Part shown: in pieces, positions 8,901 through 17,227 of the stretch
Layout: every line of letters begins with the position of its first letter
Numbering within the stretch: the stretch's first letter is position 1
Assembly: GCA_030426145.1 (NCBI GenBank)
Contig: JAUHZF010000047.1
Coordinates: forward strand, 1-36,409
Length of the DNA: 36,409 nt
Reading direction: 5' to 3'
Source of the DNA: Polyangia bacterium
GTDB lineage: Bacteria > Myxococcota_A > Polyangia > Polyangiales > Polyangiaceae
Notes under the pieces: generated by a model
The model's input: the letters and a program-made list of their open reading frames with translations, nothing else
Databases searched by the model: none
Told to the model about the DNA's origin: nothing
Made by a program: the position numbers and the translations under genes

Positions 8901-9889
8901 GCGAAGCGGTGAGCGCGGAGGAGCATCGCTGGCACGGCGAGGATCGCGGGAGCATCTCCGACACCTGGCTCGAGTCGCCCGACCTCGTGGTCGATGGGGC
9001 CGCCGATTTCGTGATGAGCTTCGAGCACATCTACGACTTCGAGGCGTCGGACAACACGCTGTGGGATGGGGGCGTGGTCGAGATCAGCAGCGATGGGGGG
9101 GCGACCTGGACCGACGTCGACCAGTTCGCCGACCCCGGCTACGACGGCGCCCTGACGGATGAGGCCGACAACCCGCTGTCCTTCCGCGAGGCCTATGCGG
9201 GCCAGAATCCATCGTACCCAGCGGCCGATGTCGTCAGCCTCGACTTCGGCCAGTCCTTTGCCGGCCAGACGGTGCGGGTTCGCTTCCGTATCGGCACCGA
9301 CCAGGCCGTCGGCGGACCTGGCTGGTTCATCGACAACATCGCCTTCAGCGGCACCACCAACCTGCCCTTCGGCACCCTCGAACCCGAGGCGGGCGGAGAG
9401 TGCCAGCAGGCGCCCATCGCCGACGCGGGCCCCGACATCGTGGTCGCACCCGGCGAGCAGGTGCGTCTCGACGCATCGGGCAGCAGCGATCCAGAGGGCG
9501 ACCCGCTCACCTTCGCCTGGACGCAGTCGGCCGGCATGCCGCTCGTGGCCCTGAGCGACGAAGGAGAGGTCCTCTCCACCTTCGTGGCTCCAGATGTCGA
9601 CGAGAATACGACCCTCACCTTCACCGTGGCCGTGAGCGACGGCAGTGCGACGTCGAGCGACGACGTCGAGGTGGTGGTTCGCGTCGACGATGGTACGGGC
9701 GGCGCGGGTGGCGACGACGGCGCGCCCGTCAGCCCCTTCGAGGTCGACGGCGGCTGCGGCTGTCGCGTGGCCGGGCACACCCCCGGGGACCGCTACGCGG
9801 GGCTCGGTTTCGGCCTCTTGGGTCTGCTGCTTCTCGGTCGCCGGCGCCGCGACGGAGGGCGCCGCGACACGCGACGACGGCTGGTGTAA
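5915..9889 (+). CDS. Secreted M36 (fungalysin-type) metalloprotease, PA and PKD domains, MYXO-CTERM tail
   Basis: This 1324-residue exported zinc endopeptidase starts with a signal peptide (1-26, ending AMA). Next come a fungalysin-type propeptide (about 70-220), and an M36 catalytic domain with HEWGH at 630-634 and the third ligand Glu653 in SEGWADF. A protease-associated (PA) domain lies at about 510-615, inserted before the active site (IVLVDRGGCSFVQKA). Downstream are a CARDB/Ig-like module (about 845-955), an immune-inhibitor-A-like jelly roll (about 970-1150), a PKD domain (about 1165-1255), and a C-terminal GCGCR, hydrophobic helix and RRRR stretch (1279-1315), the MYXO-CTERM sorting signature. 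It probably digests external protein and is first anchored at the surface. The vWA lipoprotein gene starts 32 nt downstream. Confidence 0.92.
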   Translation: MRRWAILPAFLSAFTLGMTGSGQAMAGPPDFNAEMGLSPVTLSAAQQRAAGKAGGVVRSFDAQRGVPSFVWAVSKRSAATVASPRMAALAHAARYADSYGLTPGALKTLRVVHSHDTGRGGIVVRLRQEVNGIEVFHSDLRVMMKRNRDLVALSGRLHPEATAALASAPFTLAPDDALASAFEDLFSVPVLNTSFSESSMDGRYTRFALLPGSKADKAGLEFARPARVKPVFFPLGDHLVAGYFVELYAGKRGTRDAEYYRYIIAADDGHVLYRENLTTNDSFDYRVWAGSDPLKTPLDGPQQDYTPHPTGTPDASQPTFVPPSLITMEGFNTNPSNTVDPWLPANATESVGNNVDAYTDHSGPDGFTSGDLRATVTGNQTFDRTYDVLAAPLDSEDQSMASVTQLFYVNNWLHDWFYDSGFDEASGNAQTDNFNRGGEEGDPLRAEAQDGALANDRNNANMSTPADGESPRMQMYLWTTGSARTLDLNPANLSPATAGANFGPQNYDVTATMTLGEDGQGDNNDGCQALTNNVSGDIVLVDRGGCSFVQKANNAQNAGAVGIVIANDQNTNIFTMGGTDNGVTIPAMMISQTNGNAFKAALGNGPQTAHMVLATGVERDGTIDNTIVAHEWGHYIHNRLVDGGNRQHSAMSEGWADFVGIYMSHKQTDDPNGAYAVGVYATFSTSADSGYFGIRRYPYSTDLAKNALSFRHIQNGEDLPTVPGDPGGPNSEVHNAGEVWTSMLWDGYLALVARSQAPNAPYDFMGARRRMADYIVAGMMMTPETATYTEGRDGVLAAAFAADVDDGMALAQAFAGRGAGSCAESPERFSTSLQGVVESTELAPVIDVMDVTLDDSVFSCDQDGILDGGEVGLLTVEVANTGIANLENAQLAVSVDLPGVIFPNGPQLTLGTITPYDTALATVEVRLDNDVVVDLSTLDVEVTVTATSACEDTKTGSLSTRVHADDNLMSSATDTVESTVEAWTKEGDFGAEVWEREAVSAEEHRWHGEDRGSISDTWLESPDLVVDGAADFVMSFEHIYDFEASDNTLWDGGVVEISSDGGATWTDVDQFADPGYDGALTDEADNPLSFREAYAGQNPSYPAADVVSLDFGQSFAGQTVRVRFRIGTDQAVGGPGWFIDNIAFSGTTNLPFGTLEPEAGGECQQAPIADAGPDIVVAPGEQVRLDASGSSDPEGDPLTFAWTQSAGMPLVALSDEGEVLSTFVAPDVDENTTLTFTVAVSDGSATSSDDVEVVVRVDDGTGGAGGDDGAPVSPFEVDGGCGCRVAGHTPGDRYAGLGFGLLGLLLLGRRRRDGGRRDTRRRLV

Positions 9890-9921
9890 GGCGGGCCGTC
9901 ATTCCGGCGTTTCCCCCTCCC

Positions 9922-11550
9922 ATGCCGGAGAACAAGACTCGAGTCGCCCATCGTTCAGCCATCCGCCGCGGCCACGTTCTAACGGGGTTGTTGCTCTCCT
10001 TCGGCCTCGCCGCGTGTGGGGCCTCCGCCGGATACGGCGGATACCCGGCTTCGGAGGCTCAGGCGGGCTACGCGCCGCCGGCACCGCCGATGGCCATGGG
10101 CGACGAGGCCAACCGCGAGCGGTACGAGGCCATCGACGAGACCGGCTTCGCGCGCGCCGAGGACGCGCCGCTCTCCACCTTCGCCATCGACGTCGACACC
10201 GCAGCCTACAGCAACGTGCGGCGCTTCCTCGGCGACGAGCAGCTCCCCCCGGCCGATGCGGTGCGCATCGAAGAGCTGCTCAACTACTTCGACTACGACT
10301 ACCCCGCACCCCAGAACGGGGAGGCCTTCGCGGTGCACACCGAGGTGAGTGAAGCACCATGGGATCCGAGCCACCAGCTCGTGCACATCGGGATCCAGGG
10401 GCGGGAGATCGCGCTGCAGAACGTGCCTCCGCGCAACCTGGTCTTTTTGCTCGACGTGAGCGGATCGATGTCGAGCCCCGACAAGCTGCCGCTCTTGAAG
10501 CACGGGATGAAACTGCTCGCCCAGCAGATGCGTCCGCAGGACAAGGTGGCCATCGTGGTCTACGCCGGTGCGAGCGGCGTCGTGCTGGAGCCGACCTCGG
10601 ACGAGAGCGCCGTGATCACCGCCCTCGACCGCCTCTCGGCGGGTGGTGGCACCAATGGCGCGGGCGGCATTCGCCTCGCCTACCAGCTCGCACGCAAGCA
10701 CTTCGACCAGCAGGGGATCAACCGCGTCATCCTCGCTACCGACGGCGACTTCAACGTAGGGGCCAGCAGTGACGGCGAGCTCGTTCGCATGATCGAGCAG
10801 GAGCGCAAGAGCGGCGTGTTCCTCACCGTGCTCGGCTTCGGTACAGGCAACCTCAACGACTCGATGATGGAGAAGCTGGCCGACAAGGGGAACGGCAACT
10901 ACGCCTACATCGACAGCGAGGCCGAGGCGCGCAAGGTGCTCTCCACCGAGGCGGGCTCCACCCTCGTGACCATCGCCAAGGACGTGAAGATCCAGGTCGA
11001 GCTCAACCCCAAGCTCGTCGAGAGCTATCGGCTCATCGGCTACGAGAACCGGCGGCTCGACAACCAAGACTTCAACGACGACACCAAGGACGGCGGTGAG
11101 CTCGGCGCGGGCCACACCGTGACCGCCCTCTACGAGGTGGTGCCGAAGGGCGGGCAGGGTCCCTCTCCCGCCGCGGTCGACCCGCTCAAGTACCAGACGA
11201 AGCCCCAGCTCTCGGCCGCCGCCAATGCGGGCGAGCTCATGACGGTGAAGCTTCGGTTCAAGCAGCCCGACGGCGACAAGAGCAGCTTGGTCACCCATGT
11301 GGTACCTGCGACGTCACTGCCGCTCGCCGACACCTCCAAGGCGTTCCGCTTCTCGGCCGGCGTGGCTGCCTTCGGCCTCGTGCTCTCCCAATCGAAGCAC
11401 CGTGGAACGGCGAGCCTCGACCTCGCCAAGCGTCTCTCGGGCCAGGCGCTCGGCGCCGACCCCCACGGGCACCGCCGCGGCTTCATGACCCTCGTGGAGC
11501 AGGCGAGCCGCCTGACGGCAAACACGACCCAGGTCGTCGCGGGCCCCTAG
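9922..11550 (+). CDS. YfbK-type von Willebrand factor A lipoprotein
   Basis: The 542-residue product begins with a lipoprotein signal (lipobox LAAC, Cys32). It then has the N-terminal domain typical of the YfbK family (STFAIDVDTAAYSNVRRFL, about 85-103, and ADAVRIEELLNYFDY). The vWA domain (about 170-345) has a complete metal-ion-dependent adhesion site: DVSGS (178-182), Thr244 in GGGTNG and Asp274 in ATDGD. A C-terminal DUF3520-like domain follows. It is expected to be membrane-anchored and to bind a protein ligand through Mg2+. No Shine-Dalgarno is evident before ATG 9922, and the 32-nt gap suggests co-transcription with the protease. Its partner is not identifiable here. Confidence 0.88.
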   Translation: MPENKTRVAHRSAIRRGHVLTGLLLSFGLAACGASAGYGGYPASEAQAGYAPPAPPMAMGDEANRERYEAIDETGFARAEDAPLSTFAIDVDTAAYSNVRRFLGDEQLPPADAVRIEELLNYFDYDYPAPQNGEAFAVHTEVSEAPWDPSHQLVHIGIQGREIALQNVPPRNLVFLLDVSGSMSSPDKLPLLKHGMKLLAQQMRPQDKVAIVVYAGASGVVLEPTSDESAVITALDRLSAGGGTNGAGGIRLAYQLARKHFDQQGINRVILATDGDFNVGASSDGELVRMIEQERKSGVFLTVLGFGTGNLNDSMMEKLADKGNGNYAYIDSEAEARKVLSTEAGSTLVTIAKDVKIQVELNPKLVESYRLIGYENRRLDNQDFNDDTKDGGELGAGHTVTALYEVVPKGGQGPSPAAVDPLKYQTKPQLSAAANAGELMTVKLRFKQPDGDKSSLVTHVVPATSLPLADTSKAFRFSAGVAAFGLVLSQSKHRGTASLDLAKRLSGQALGADPHGHRRGFMTLVEQASRLTANTTQVVAGP

Positions 11551-11630
11551 GTCCAATGCCGCTCGGATAGGCACTGGCTCGATCGAACTCGCTCTCGAAC
11601 CTCGCTCTCGCTCTCGGCCTCGACCTCGGC

Positions 11631-11693
11631 CTCGAACCTCGAACCTCGAACCTCGAACCTCGAACCCCGAACCTCGAACCTCGAACCTCGAAC
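11631..11693. repeat. Period-7 tandem repeat (CTCGAAC)n between convergent genes
   Basis: Nine consecutive 7-bp units of CTCGAAC (one variant, CCCGAAC at 11666-11672) fill most of the 151-base gap between two convergent genes. Preceding bases (about 11583-11630) contain looser CTCG-rich copies such as CTCGCT and CTCGGC. The array ends one base-pair group before the UvrA-like stop codon. No coding role is supported; slippage-driven growth is the simplest origin. Confidence 0.9.
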
Positions 11694-11701
11694 CTCGGAG
11701 G

Positions 11702-14700
11702 CTATGTGGTGAGGGCGATCTCGCGGTCGCAGGCGGTGATGAGGCTCGCGCGGTGTTCGGCCAAGACCACCAGGTCGCCACGCGCAGTCATGCGGTCGAA
11801 GACCCGACGCAGTCGCTCGAGGTCGGCTTCGTGCAATCCCGTGCCGGGCTCGTCGAGCAGAACGAGGGCGGGTGAGGCCTTGTCCAGAAGCCGGCTCGCG
11901 AGGGTTAGGCGCTGGGCTTCGCCGCCGGACAGCGTTCGGCGGTGCCGGCCGAGCGCGAGATGGCCGAGGCCGACGTCGACCATGGCCTGGGCGGCGCGCG
12001 CCAAGGGGCCATCGAGCTCGCCTACGAGGCGCGAGACCGGGCGTTCGAGCACCTCGGCGATGGTGTAGCCACGCCAGCGCACGGCAAGGACCTCGGGGCG
12101 GTAGCGCTTTCCGTGGCACGCCGGGCAGGGCAGGTCCAGGTCTGCCAAGGCATCCATCGAGACCCTTTCGAAGCCGCGACCCTTGCACGTCTCACAACGG
12201 CCTTTGGGACTGTCGAACGAGAAGGCGGCCTTCGTGAGTCGTGCACTCGATGCTTCCGCGAAGAGGCGTTGCAGGGCGGGCAGCACGCCGAGCGTGGTCA
12301 ATGGGGTCTGGCCAATTCCGCCCCGTGAGCTTCGGATCTCGACGTAGTGGTCGAGCCCTTCGATCTCGGCGCACCCGCGAGCGCGGCCGGCGCGGGCCGA
12401 AGCCTCGAGCACGTCGAAGAGGAGGGTGCTCTTGCCACTACCAGACGGACCCGTGATGGCGACGAGGCCGGACCGGGGCAGCGTGACGTCGCGCCGGGGC
12501 AAGCCGTGGGCGTCGATCCCGACGATTCTGATGCCGTCGTCCAACTCGCGTGCCGGCGGCACCGTCACCGTCGTTTGCAAGGCCAGCGCGGTCGGCGTCT
12601 CCCCTGCGAGCACCTCCGTCGGAGGACCCTGTGCCACGATCCGACCGCCGTCGGGACCGCTCCCCGGGCCGAGCTCGATCAGGTGGTCGGCGCCGCGCAG
12701 GAGTGTGGGGCGGTGAGAGACGACGATGATGGTATTGCCCGCATCGCGGAGTGTTCGGAGGCGTGCGAGCAGTGCGTTCACGTCGTCTTCGTGGAGGCCT
12801 GCGGTGGGCTCGTCGAGGACGACGGTCGTATGGGCCAGGCCCGAGTGCAGCACGTTCGCGAGCCGCAGCCGCTGCAGCTCTCCCGTGGACAGCGTGGGCG
12901 AGCGCCGCGACAGGGTGAGGTGACCCAGCCCGAGGGCGCACAAGCCCTCGACGCGCGCTTCGAGCTCGGGACGCAGGGCGGAGTAGACGAGGCCCTCGAC
13001 GGTCTCGTCCAGGGTCGGCAGCAGCTCGCAGGCGCGAAGCTCCAGCACGTCGTGCAGTCGCAGGCCGCCCACCTCCACCGCTGCGACGTCTGCCCGGAGT
13101 CCGCTGCCTTCACAGGTGAGACACGGAGCATCCTCGAGCGGCTCCGACCACGTGTCGGCGTCTTTGCGGCGGGCGCGGCGCTTGGCTTCGCGCTCCACGA
13201 GGGCGCACAGCCCGAGCCAAGGTCCCTCGAAGGTATGGGTGCCGTCGCGCTTGCCCCGCTTGAACGTCCAGCTCACCGCGTAGGTCTGGTCCCCGGAGCC
13301 TTCGAGCGCGACGCGGCGAACCTCGGGGGACAGCGCATTCCAGGGGGCGCTCAGGTCGTCGGAGAGGCCAGCGGCGCGAAGGGCGGCGCGCAGGGTGGCG
13401 ATGTGCTGGTCGTCGGCCGCGGTGAAGAACCTTCCCGGTTTGGTGCCGGCGGCGGCCCCGTCGCACAGCGGCTGGTCGGGGGCGGTGATGATGCTCTCCG
13501 GGGCACAGCGAGGCACGGTGCCGAGGCCCGCACATGCAGGGCAGGCGCCGAGGGCACGGTCGGGGCTGAAGTGCTCGGCGGTAAAGCCCGAGGGGGTGCC
13601 GATGCGCGACCACAGGAGGCGCAACCATGGGCCGAGGTCGGCCTGGGTTGCGACCGTCGAGCGCCGGTTGGCGCGCGCCCCACCTTGGCGAAGGGAGAGC
13701 ACGGGGGTGAGGCCTTCCGCGCGCTCGAGCTCGGGTCGCGCTTGGCGACGGACCTGCTGCCGGACCGAGAACGGCAAGCTCTCCGAGAAACGATGCCAGG
13801 CCTCCGCGGCGAGGGTGTCGAAGACGAGCGACGACTTTCCGCTGCCCGATACGCCCGCCACCGCCACCAGGGCTCCGTGGGGGACGTCGAGGTCGACCTG
13901 TTTCAAGCCGTGTGTGGTCACGCCACGCAGGGCGATACGGGCCGGAGGCGGGATGGCCTCGCGGGGCGGCCGGCGCGCCGGCTCGGGGCTCGCCTCGTAG
14001 GGCACGTCGTGGTTGGCCACCCCGTCGCGAACTTCGGTTCGGACGTCGGCGGCAGCCCAAAGGTGACGGTGGTGGGAGATGGCGAGCACGGTGTGTCCGG
14101 CGTCGACCAAGGCGTCGATGGCACCGAGGAGGCGCTCGATGTCACTCGGGTGCAGACCGCGGTCGGGCTCGTCGAGCAGAAGCAGCGACGGCTCGGCATC
14201 GACCCGCCCCAGCAGCGTGGCGAGCTTGACCCGCTGTGCTTCTCCGCGGCTCAGCTTGTGGCTCCCATGACCCAACGGGAGATAGCCGAGGCCTAGCGTC
14301 TGCATGGCGAGGCACAAGGCGTGCTCGACCGGGTCCGGCGCGAAGTAGACGACCGCTTCGTCGACGGTGAGGGCGAGGACCTCGGCGATGCTCTTGCCGC
14401 GGAGGCGCACCCCCGACACGGACGGCGCGTAGCGACCACCGCCACACACTCCGCACGCGCGCTCCACGTCCTCGAGCAGATGCAGACCCACGCGCTCAAC
14501 CCCCAGCCCCTCGCATTGCGGACAGCGGCCGGCCTTGTTGTTGTAGCTGAACGAGGTCGCCCCGAGCTTGGCCGCCTTGGCCTCTTTCGTAGCGGCAAAC
14601 GACTTGCGGACGCGGTCGAACAGGCCGGTCCACGTAGCGGGGGTGCTTCGTGGGGTGCGTCCGATGGGGCGGGCGTCGACCGCTGCGACCATGGTCTGCT

Positions 14701-16267
14701 CCAGGCCTTCGATGCTCTGGTAAGGGCCGCCACGCTCGCCGGAGAGGATGGGCAGTAGTGTGCCGAACACGAGCGAGCTCTTTCCCGCGCCCGAGGGGCC
14801 GAGAACGACGTTGAAGCAGCCGAGCTCGACCTCGAGAGCGGCCTCCCGAAGGTTGTGCAAGGTGGCGCCGCGGAGACGCACGGTGCCGCGGGGCGATCGT
14901 CGATGCACCCGCGGTCGAGGCGCGTGGCCGAGCGGAGGCGCATCGACGTCGACCAGGCGACCCCCGAGTGACCCGGCACCCGGGCCCAGCGACACCACGT
15001 GATCGGCGTGCATCACCATCTGCGGATCGTGCTCGACGACGACCAGGGTGTTGCCCTGGGCCAAGACGGCATCGAGCGTGCGACGCATGCCGTCCTGAGC
15101 GTCGGGGTGCAGGCCCAAGGTGGGCTCGTCGAGTGCGATCATCATGCCGCCGAGGGCCGCGCCGAGCACGGCGGCTAGGCGCAGCCGTTGGGCCTCGCCG
15201 CCGCTGAGGGAGTCGCTCGGGCGGTCGAGGCTGAGGTGTCCCAGGCTCAAGTCGACCATGCGCGCGAGCCGGCCCCGTACCGCTTCTTCGACCGCCTGCC
15301 ACGGCTCACCCGAGAGAGCCCCCAGCGAAGTGCGGAGCGTCGCGACCGGTTGGGCGAGAAGCGACGGCAGGGTGACCCCGGCTATGGTGGCTTCACGCCC
15401 TGGCCGGGAGAGGCGAGTGCCCGCACAAGCCGCGCACGGCGCGGTGCGCACGAAGCGCAAGATGTTCGGGTTGCGATTGCGCGTGAGCGTCTCTTCGATG
15501 ACGGGGATGAGGCCGCGGTAAAAGCCCGTCTCCCGCGGGCGGGCCGTGATCCCTTCCCACTTCATCCGCGACTCGATGCTGTGCTTGCCGAACGGGACTT
15601 CGAGCGCCTTGGTACCGAAGAAGACCACGTGCCGCTGCGCGTCGGTGAGCTCGGCCCAGGGGGTGTGCACATCGAAGCCGTGGGCCTCGCAGATGGTGTT
15701 CATCACCTCGAGCGTCACCTGGCTGTAGACGGTGTAGCCATTGGGCAGGGTGGGCACGAGGGCGCCGTCGCGGATGCTCTTCTTCGGATCGGCGACCAGC
15801 AGCGTAGGGTCGACCACGTCCTCGAGTCCGAGCCCCTGGCACGCTTCGCAGGCGCCCGGGGCCACGTTGAAACTGAAGTGGCTGCGGGTGAGGGGTTCGC
15901 CTCCGGGGTCGAGGGCGGTACGGGCGAAGACGAGGCGCAAGAGGTCGAGCACCCCACTGCGTGTGCCCACCGTGGAGCGGCTGCTGCCGGGGCTCGCCTG
16001 AGCGATGGCGAGCGGAACCGGGAGGCCACGAAGTGAGGTGACGTCGGCCTGGCCTAGCTTGCCGAAGAGCTGTTTCGCCTTGGCCGAGAGACCGCCGAGG
16101 TAGCGTCGCTGGCCTTCGCGGACGAGGGTGTCGAAGACGAGCGAGGTCTTGCCCGAGCCGGACGGGCCGGTGACGGCGATCCACCGACCCCAGGGAAGGT
16201 CGAGGTCGAGATGGTCGAGATTGTGCTCGGCGGCGCCGCGGATCTCGATGGGGATCAGCTCCGTCAT
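11702..16267 (-). CDS. UvrA-like protein with four ABC ATPase modules in one chain
   Basis: The 1521-residue product consists of two UvrA-like halves. Walker A motifs lie near residues 34, 488, 803 and 1270 (GPSGSGKTS, GPSGAGKSS, GVSGSGKSS, GPSGSGKST). ABC signatures lie near 351, 670, 1123 and 1443 (LSGGEAQR, LSRGEAQR, LSTGELQR, LSGGEAQR), each followed by an intact LDEP Walker B. Modules 2 and 4 carry exact C-x2-C-x19-C-x2-C zinc fingers. Ordinary UvrA has two ATPase modules and works as a dimer. NBD1-NBD2 spacing (about 454 residues) is well below that of E. coli UvrA (about 610), suggesting the UvrB-binding domain is missing, as in UvrA2. DNA-lesion or drug-adduct recognition is inferred. 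The start is ATG 16267; GTG 16291 is possible. Confidence 0.9.
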   Translation of the reverse strand: MTELIPIEIRGAAEHNLDHLDLDLPWGRWIAVTGPSGSGKTSLVFDTLVREGQRRYLGGLSAKAKQLFGKLGQADVTSLRGLPVPLAIAQASPGSSRSTVGTRSGVLDLLRLVFARTALDPGGEPLTRSHFSFNVAPGACEACQGLGLEDVVDPTLLVADPKKSIRDGALVPTLPNGYTVYSQVTLEVMNTICEAHGFDVHTPWAELTDAQRHVVFFGTKALEVPFGKHSIESRMKWEGITARPRETGFYRGLIPVIEETLTRNRNPNILRFVRTAPCAACAGTRLSRPGREATIAGVTLPSLLAQPVATLRTSLGALSGEPWQAVEEAVRGRLARMVDLSLGHLSLDRPSDSLSGGEAQRLRLAAVLGAALGGMMIALDEPTLGLHPDAQDGMRRTLDAVLAQGNTLVVVEHDPQMVMHADHVVSLGPGAGSLGGRLVDVDAPPLGHAPRPRVHRRSPRGTVRLRGATLHNLREAALEVELGCFNVVLGPSGAGKSSLVFGTLLPILSGERGGPYQSIEGLEQTMVAAVDARPIGRTPRSTPATWTGLFDRVRKSFAATKEAKAAKLGATSFSYNNKAGRCPQCEGLGVERVGLHLLEDVERACGVCGGGRYAPSVSGVRLRGKSIAEVLALTVDEAVVYFAPDPVEHALCLAMQTLGLGYLPLGHGSHKLSRGEAQRVKLATLLGRVDAEPSLLLLDEPDRGLHPSDIERLLGAIDALVDAGHTVLAISHHRHLWAAADVRTEVRDGVANHDVPYEASPEPARRPPREAIPPPARIALRGVTTHGLKQVDLDVPHGALVAVAGVSGSGKSSLVFDTLAAEAWHRFSESLPFSVRQQVRRQARPELERAEGLTPVLSLRQGGARANRRSTVATQADLGPWLRLLWSRIGTPSGFTAEHFSPDRALGACPACAGLGTVPRCAPESIITAPDQPLCDGAAAGTKPGRFFTAADDQHIATLRAALRAAGLSDDLSAPWNALSPEVRRVALEGSGDQTYAVSWTFKRGKRDGTHTFEGPWLGLCALVEREAKRRARRKDADTWSEPLEDAPCLTCEGSGLRADVAAVEVGGLRLHDVLELRACELLPTLDETVEGLVYSALRPELEARVEGLCALGLGHLTLSRRSPTLSTGELQRLRLANVLHSGLAHTTVVLDEPTAGLHEDDVNALLARLRTLRDAGNTIIVVSHRPTLLRGADHLIELGPGSGPDGGRIVAQGPPTEVLAGETPTALALQTTVTVPPARELDDGIRIVGIDAHGLPRRDVTLPRSGLVAITGPSGSGKSTLLFDVLEASARAGRARGCAEIEGLDHYVEIRSSRGGIGQTPLTTLGVLPALQRLFAEASSARLTKAAFSFDSPKGRCETCKGRGFERVSMDALADLDLPCPACHGKRYRPEVLAVRWRGYTIAEVLERPVSRLVGELDGPLARAAQAMVDVGLGHLALGRHRRTLSGGEAQRLTLASRLLDKASPALVLLDEPGTGLHEADLERLRRVFDRMTARGDLVVLAEHRASLITACDREIALTT

Positions 16268-16370
16268 GGCCGGCTTTGATAGCATTCCCACGAAGCGCGC
16301 GATGGCTCGGAGGCGGTGGGGACGTCAAGTCACCGTTGACCTTCGTTCGCCCGCATGAGAAGGGCCATGC

Positions 16371-17225
16371 ATGCGGCCGAAGAATGCAGCCTCCTGGCTT
16401 GCGGTCGCGCTGACCGTCACCTTCAGCGCTGCCAGTTCTGTGGCGGGGGCCGAAGACGCCCCGAAGACCGACGTCGAGGATTCCCCTCCGGATGCGCCCA
16501 AGGAGCCGGCCGAGGAGCCCGCGGAGGCACCCGACGAGGGGGACGACGCGCCGGCCGAGGAGCCCGCCGAAGGCGACGACGCGCCGGCCGAGAGCGACGA
16601 GAAGGCGTCCGAAGACGACGACGAAGCCTCCGAGCCTGCAGACGCCGAGCCGTCAGATGGCGATGACGCCGAGGCCGAAGAAGACGAAGAGAACCCGCCC
16701 GTGGCGCGGGACGACGAGCCCCTCGTCTTGCTTCAGAGCGACGGCGTGCTTCGCATCAAGCCTCGTCGCGCGCGGCTTCGCGAGAGTGCCTACACGCGGC
16801 TCCACGCCATCGCCGAACACTACCGAGAAGCGACCGGCAAGAAGCTCGTCGTCACCGGTGGAGGCCGCAAGCCGGGCCTTCAGGCCACGCTCATGTACGA
16901 CATGATGGCCGACGGAAAGAACCTCCTGCACCTCTACGTGCAGGTGGCCCTCGTGCGGCCCCTCATCAAGACCTTCGAAGAGGGCAAGGAGAAGCGCTGG
17001 GGCCGCCGACGCACCGTGAACGCGATGACCGGGATCATCGAAGAGCAGGTGAAGAAGGGCCTCTACGTGTCACGGCACCTCGCCCACACCGCGGCCGACG
17101 TTCGGTCTCGTGGTCTGAGCGACGAGCACGTCGAGGCCCTCAAGGAAGCCGTGAGCGCGGTCAAGGGCGCGAGGCTCGTCGACGAGCGCAACGGCAACGC
17201 CCCCCACTTCCACTTGAGCCTCTAG
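16371..17225 (+). CDS. Secreted acidic protein with LAS/M15-type metallopeptidase motifs
   Basis: The 284-residue product has a signal peptide (1-27, ending VAGA) and a strongly acidic Ala/Pro/Glu/Asp region (28-110) that includes a direct 18-bp DNA repeat (16542-16559 and 16575-16592). A compact domain follows (about 115-284). In that domain I see Arg166 in TGGGRK, His236-x6-Asp243 in SRHLAHTAADV, and a C-terminal H-x-H (His279/His281). This layout fits zinc peptidases of the LAS fold (M15 and MepA-type murein hydrolases), which cut peptidoglycan peptides. The glycine usual between the His and Asp is replaced (AHTAA), so activity is a prediction only. GAAGGG lies 6 nt before the ATG. Its stop is 2 nt from the stop of the convergent gene. 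Confidence 0.65.
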   Translation: MRPKNAASWLAVALTVTFSAASSVAGAEDAPKTDVEDSPPDAPKEPAEEPAEAPDEGDDAPAEEPAEGDDAPAESDEKASEDDDEASEPADAEPSDGDDAEAEEDEENPPVARDDEPLVLLQSDGVLRIKPRRARLRESAYTRLHAIAEHYREATGKKLVVTGGGRKPGLQATLMYDMMADGKNLLHLYVQVALVRPLIKTFEEGKEKRWGRRRTVNAMTGIIEEQVKKGLYVSRHLAHTAADVRSRGLSDEHVEALKEAVSAVKGARLVDERNGNAPHFHLSL

Positions 17226-17227
17226 AC

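Noticed and set aside
7391-9778. A 795-codon open frame antisense to the M36 protease
   Set aside because: It is a GC-driven shadow of the protease codon pattern; the translation is His/Val/Gly/Arg-rich with no domain, while the plus strand carries complete catalytic and sorting motifs.
11583-11701. CRISPR array
   Set aside because: The unit is 7 bp with no spacers and no cas genes nearby.
11547-12188. A minus-strand open frame encoding FEVRGSR-type repeats
   Set aside because: The repeats are only the translation of the 7-bp DNA array, followed by an out-of-frame shadow of the UvrA-like gene.
12347-14296. A 649-codon plus-strand open frame inside the UvrA-like gene
   Set aside because: It lies opposite confirmed ABC motifs, has no recognisable domain and mirrors the wobble bias of the minus-strand gene.
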